Assembly: GCF_015471405.1 (NCBI RefSeq)
Contig: NZ_BLVZ01000010.1
Coordinates: 186,001-250,000 of the forward strand
DNA length: 64,000 nt
Direction: 5' to 3'
Origin: Pseudomonas cichorii
GTDB lineage: Bacteria; Pseudomonadota; Gammaproteobacteria; Pseudomonadales; Pseudomonadaceae
Shown: positions 62,736 through 64,000 of the stretch, piece by piece
Numbering within the stretch: position 1 is the stretch's first letter
Layout of the letters: every line of letters starts with the position of its first letter
The notes under the pieces: model-generated
Database searches by the model: none
What the model was told of the DNA's origin: nothing
Seen by the model: only the letters and a program-made list of their open reading frames with translations
Made by a program: the position numbers and the translations under genes

Positions 62736-64000
62736 TCAGTCTTCGCGATAGCGACGCAGCTTCAACTGCTTGCCAGCAACGCGGGTGTCCTTGAGCTTGG
62801 TCAGCAGACGCTCAAGGCCATCTTCCGGCAGCTCGACCAGGCTGAAGCTGTCACGAACCTGGATACGGCCGATCGCTTCGCGGGCCAGGCCGCCTTCGTT
62901 GAGGATTGCACCCAGCAGGTTCTTGGCAGCAATACCATCACGCGCGCCCAGCGCGGTACGGCAACGAGCACGGCCTTCGGCAAGAGGCAACGGAGCACGA
63001 CGCTCGCGCTCAGGACGATCACCACGGTCGCTACGCTCACCACGATCAGCACGCGGCGCGTTGTTCGGCACCAGTGGACGCTCACGCTCGATGGCGGACA
63101 GCGTCAGAGCCTGACCGTTGGTAGCCTTGCGCAGCAGGGCAGCGGCCAGAGCACGTGGCGTGCAGCCGATGTCGGCAGTCAGGCGATCCAGCAGGTCACC
63201 GTGGCTGGCTTCTGCATCAGCCACCAACGGCGACAGGCTGTTGGTCAGTTTCTTGATGCGGGCATCCAGAACTGCCTGGGAATCCGGCAGGCGGACTTCC
63301 ACGACTTTCTGGCCAGTCACACGCTCGATCACTTGCAGCATGCGGCGCTCACGTGGAGTCACCAGCAGCAGCGCACGACCTTCGCGACCGGCACGGCCGG
63401 TACGGCCGATACGGTGAACGTAGGACTCAGGATCGTAAGGCATGTCCACGTTGAACACGTGAGTGATACGCGGAACGTCGAGACCACGGGCAGCAACGTC
63501 GGTCGCCACAACGATGTCCAGACGGCCATCCTTGAGGGAATCGATAACGCGCTCACGCTGGTTCTGGGCGATGTCGCCGTTCAGCGCAGCGGCCTTGTAG
63601 CCTTTGGCTTCCAGAGCGCTGGCCAGATCCAGGGTCGCCTGCTTGGTGCGGACGAACATGATCAGGGCGTCGAAGTCCTCGACTTCCAGCAGGCTCAGTA
63701 CGGCAGAGGTCTTCTGGTCAGCGTGAACCAGCAGGTGAGCCTGCTCGATCGCGGTAACGGTCTGGGTCTTGGTCTGGATCTTGACGTGCTTCGGATCGCG
63801 CAGATGGCGTTCGGCGATGGCACGGATCGACTGCGGCAGGGTAGCCGAGAACAGAACGGTCTGGCGGCTTTCAGGCATGGCCTTGAAGATGACTTCCAGG
63901 TCGTCCATGAAGCCCAGCTTCAGCATTTCGTCCGCTTCGTCGAGAACCAGATGGTTCACGGTAGCGAGGACTTTTTCATCACGACGCAGGTGATCGCACA
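62736..64000 (-). CDS. deaD: DEAD-box RNA helicase DeaD/CsdA type, C-terminal part (right edge cuts the gene)
   Basis: At least 421 residues are in the window and the frame runs off the edge. Helicase motifs seen: VLDEADEML (motif II), LFSATLP (III), IMFVRTKQ (IV), ATDVAARGLD (V) and YVHRIGRTGRAGR (VI). An Arg/Asp/Glu-rich linker and a DbpA-type RNA-binding domain (end, DSFSLVELPED region) follow. The start of N-terminal motifs is missing. DeaD aids ribosome assembly in the cold. A GTG at 63959 is internal, not the start. Confidence 0.92.
   Translation of the reverse strand, partial: CDHLRRDEKVLATVNHLVLDEADEMLKLGFMDDLEVIFKAMPESRQTVLFSATLPQSIRAIAERHLRDPKHVKIQTKTQTVTAIEQAHLLVHADQKTSAVLSLLEVEDFDALIMFVRTKQATLDLASALEAKGYKAAALNGDIAQNQRERVIDSLKDGRLDIVVATDVAARGLDVPRITHVFNVDMPYDPESYVHRIGRTGRAGREGRALLLVTPRERRMLQVIERVTGQKVVEVRLPDSQAVLDARIKKLTNSLSPLVADAEASHGDLLDRLTADIGCTPRALAAALLRKATNGQALTLSAIERERPLVPNNAPRADRGERSDRGDRPERERRAPLPLAEGRARCRTALGARDGIAAKNLLGAILNEGGLAREAIGRIQVRDSFSLVELPEDGLERLLTKLKDTRVAGKQLKLRRYRED

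Overview
The window is a chromosomal stretch of a Pseudomonas, most likely from the syringae/fluorescens side of the genus. The reasons are dense short operons of core proteobacterial genes, runs of gene order that I recall from P. aeruginosa (dapA-gcvR-bcp-perM-tusA-like-bepA-nadA; LysR - thiol dioxygenase - rhodanese; a cpxR/cpxP/cpxA-like trio; sagS - gpx - msrB - alaA-like - htpX), and REP/REPIN palindromes of the GTAGGAGCGAATTCATTCGCG type. Both edges cut genes: dapA on the left and a DEAD-box RNA helicase on the right. No phage, integrase, transposase, rRNA or CRISPR array was seen.

Layout. 1-5.9 kb: dapA (partial), gcvR, a Bcp peroxiredoxin, a PerM permease, a TusA-like protein, the BepA protease and nadA. 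5.9-6.2 kb: a gap with a Fur-box-like site and a strong terminator, which I read as a candidate iron-repressed small RNA. 6.2-11.9 kb: rluB, a DUF1289 protein, scpB/scpA, a YciO/Sua5-like gene, the rnm PHP phosphatase, then yciB and yciI. 11.9-15.2 kb: a REPIN and a Cpx-like envelope-stress module (coiled-coil membrane protein, response regulator, CpxP/Spy-like protein, sensor kinase) with GTAAA-type CpxR half-sites in front of the cpxP-like gene. 15.2-19.9 kb: nitroreductase, TrkH, Mpo1-like protein, LpxH-like phosphoesterase, an EamA transporter and a SelW-like protein.

19.9-21.2 kb holds the most unusual locus: a lone DUF4123 gene (type VI secretion effector-chaperone family), preceded by a near-consensus sigma54 promoter and three TGCGCA-N6-TGCGCA palindromes. 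21.4-28.8 kb is an organosulfur island: an SsuD-like monooxygenase, a LysR regulator, a 3-mercaptopropionate-type thiol dioxygenase, a four-domain rhodanese, an NtaA/DszA-type monooxygenase and a DszC/SfnB-type acyl-CoA dehydrogenase. 29.3-38.6 kb is a complete second-type chemotaxis operon (receptor-like protein, cheY, STAS protein, cheA, mcp, cheW, cheR, cheD, cheB) followed by a LuxR-type response regulator. 38.6-43 kb: a BisC-type molybdoenzyme, a sulfonate-type binding protein and a LysR regulator, again pointing to sulfur compounds.

43-52.8 kb: a secreted hydrolase, a cyclic-nucleotide-domain MscS channel, a small AraC protein, two convergent paralogous wHTH-ATPase regulators (one lacking the C-terminal half), a GlxA-type regulator and a pirin. 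52.8-53.4 kb: a duplicated Glu-Gly tRNA pair (four tRNAs) with its own promoter and terminator. 53.5-64 kb: a membrane coiled-coil protein, free-methionine-R-sulfoxide reductase with a DUF815 ATPase, sagS, glutathione peroxidase, msrB, an AlaA-type aminotransferase, htpX, a LigB-family dioxygenase and the helicase. Methionine sulfoxide repair (fRMsr, MsrB, possibly the BisC-type enzyme) and peroxide removal (Bcp, GPx) recur across the window.

All calls come from reading the sequence; database identities, expression and structures were not computed.
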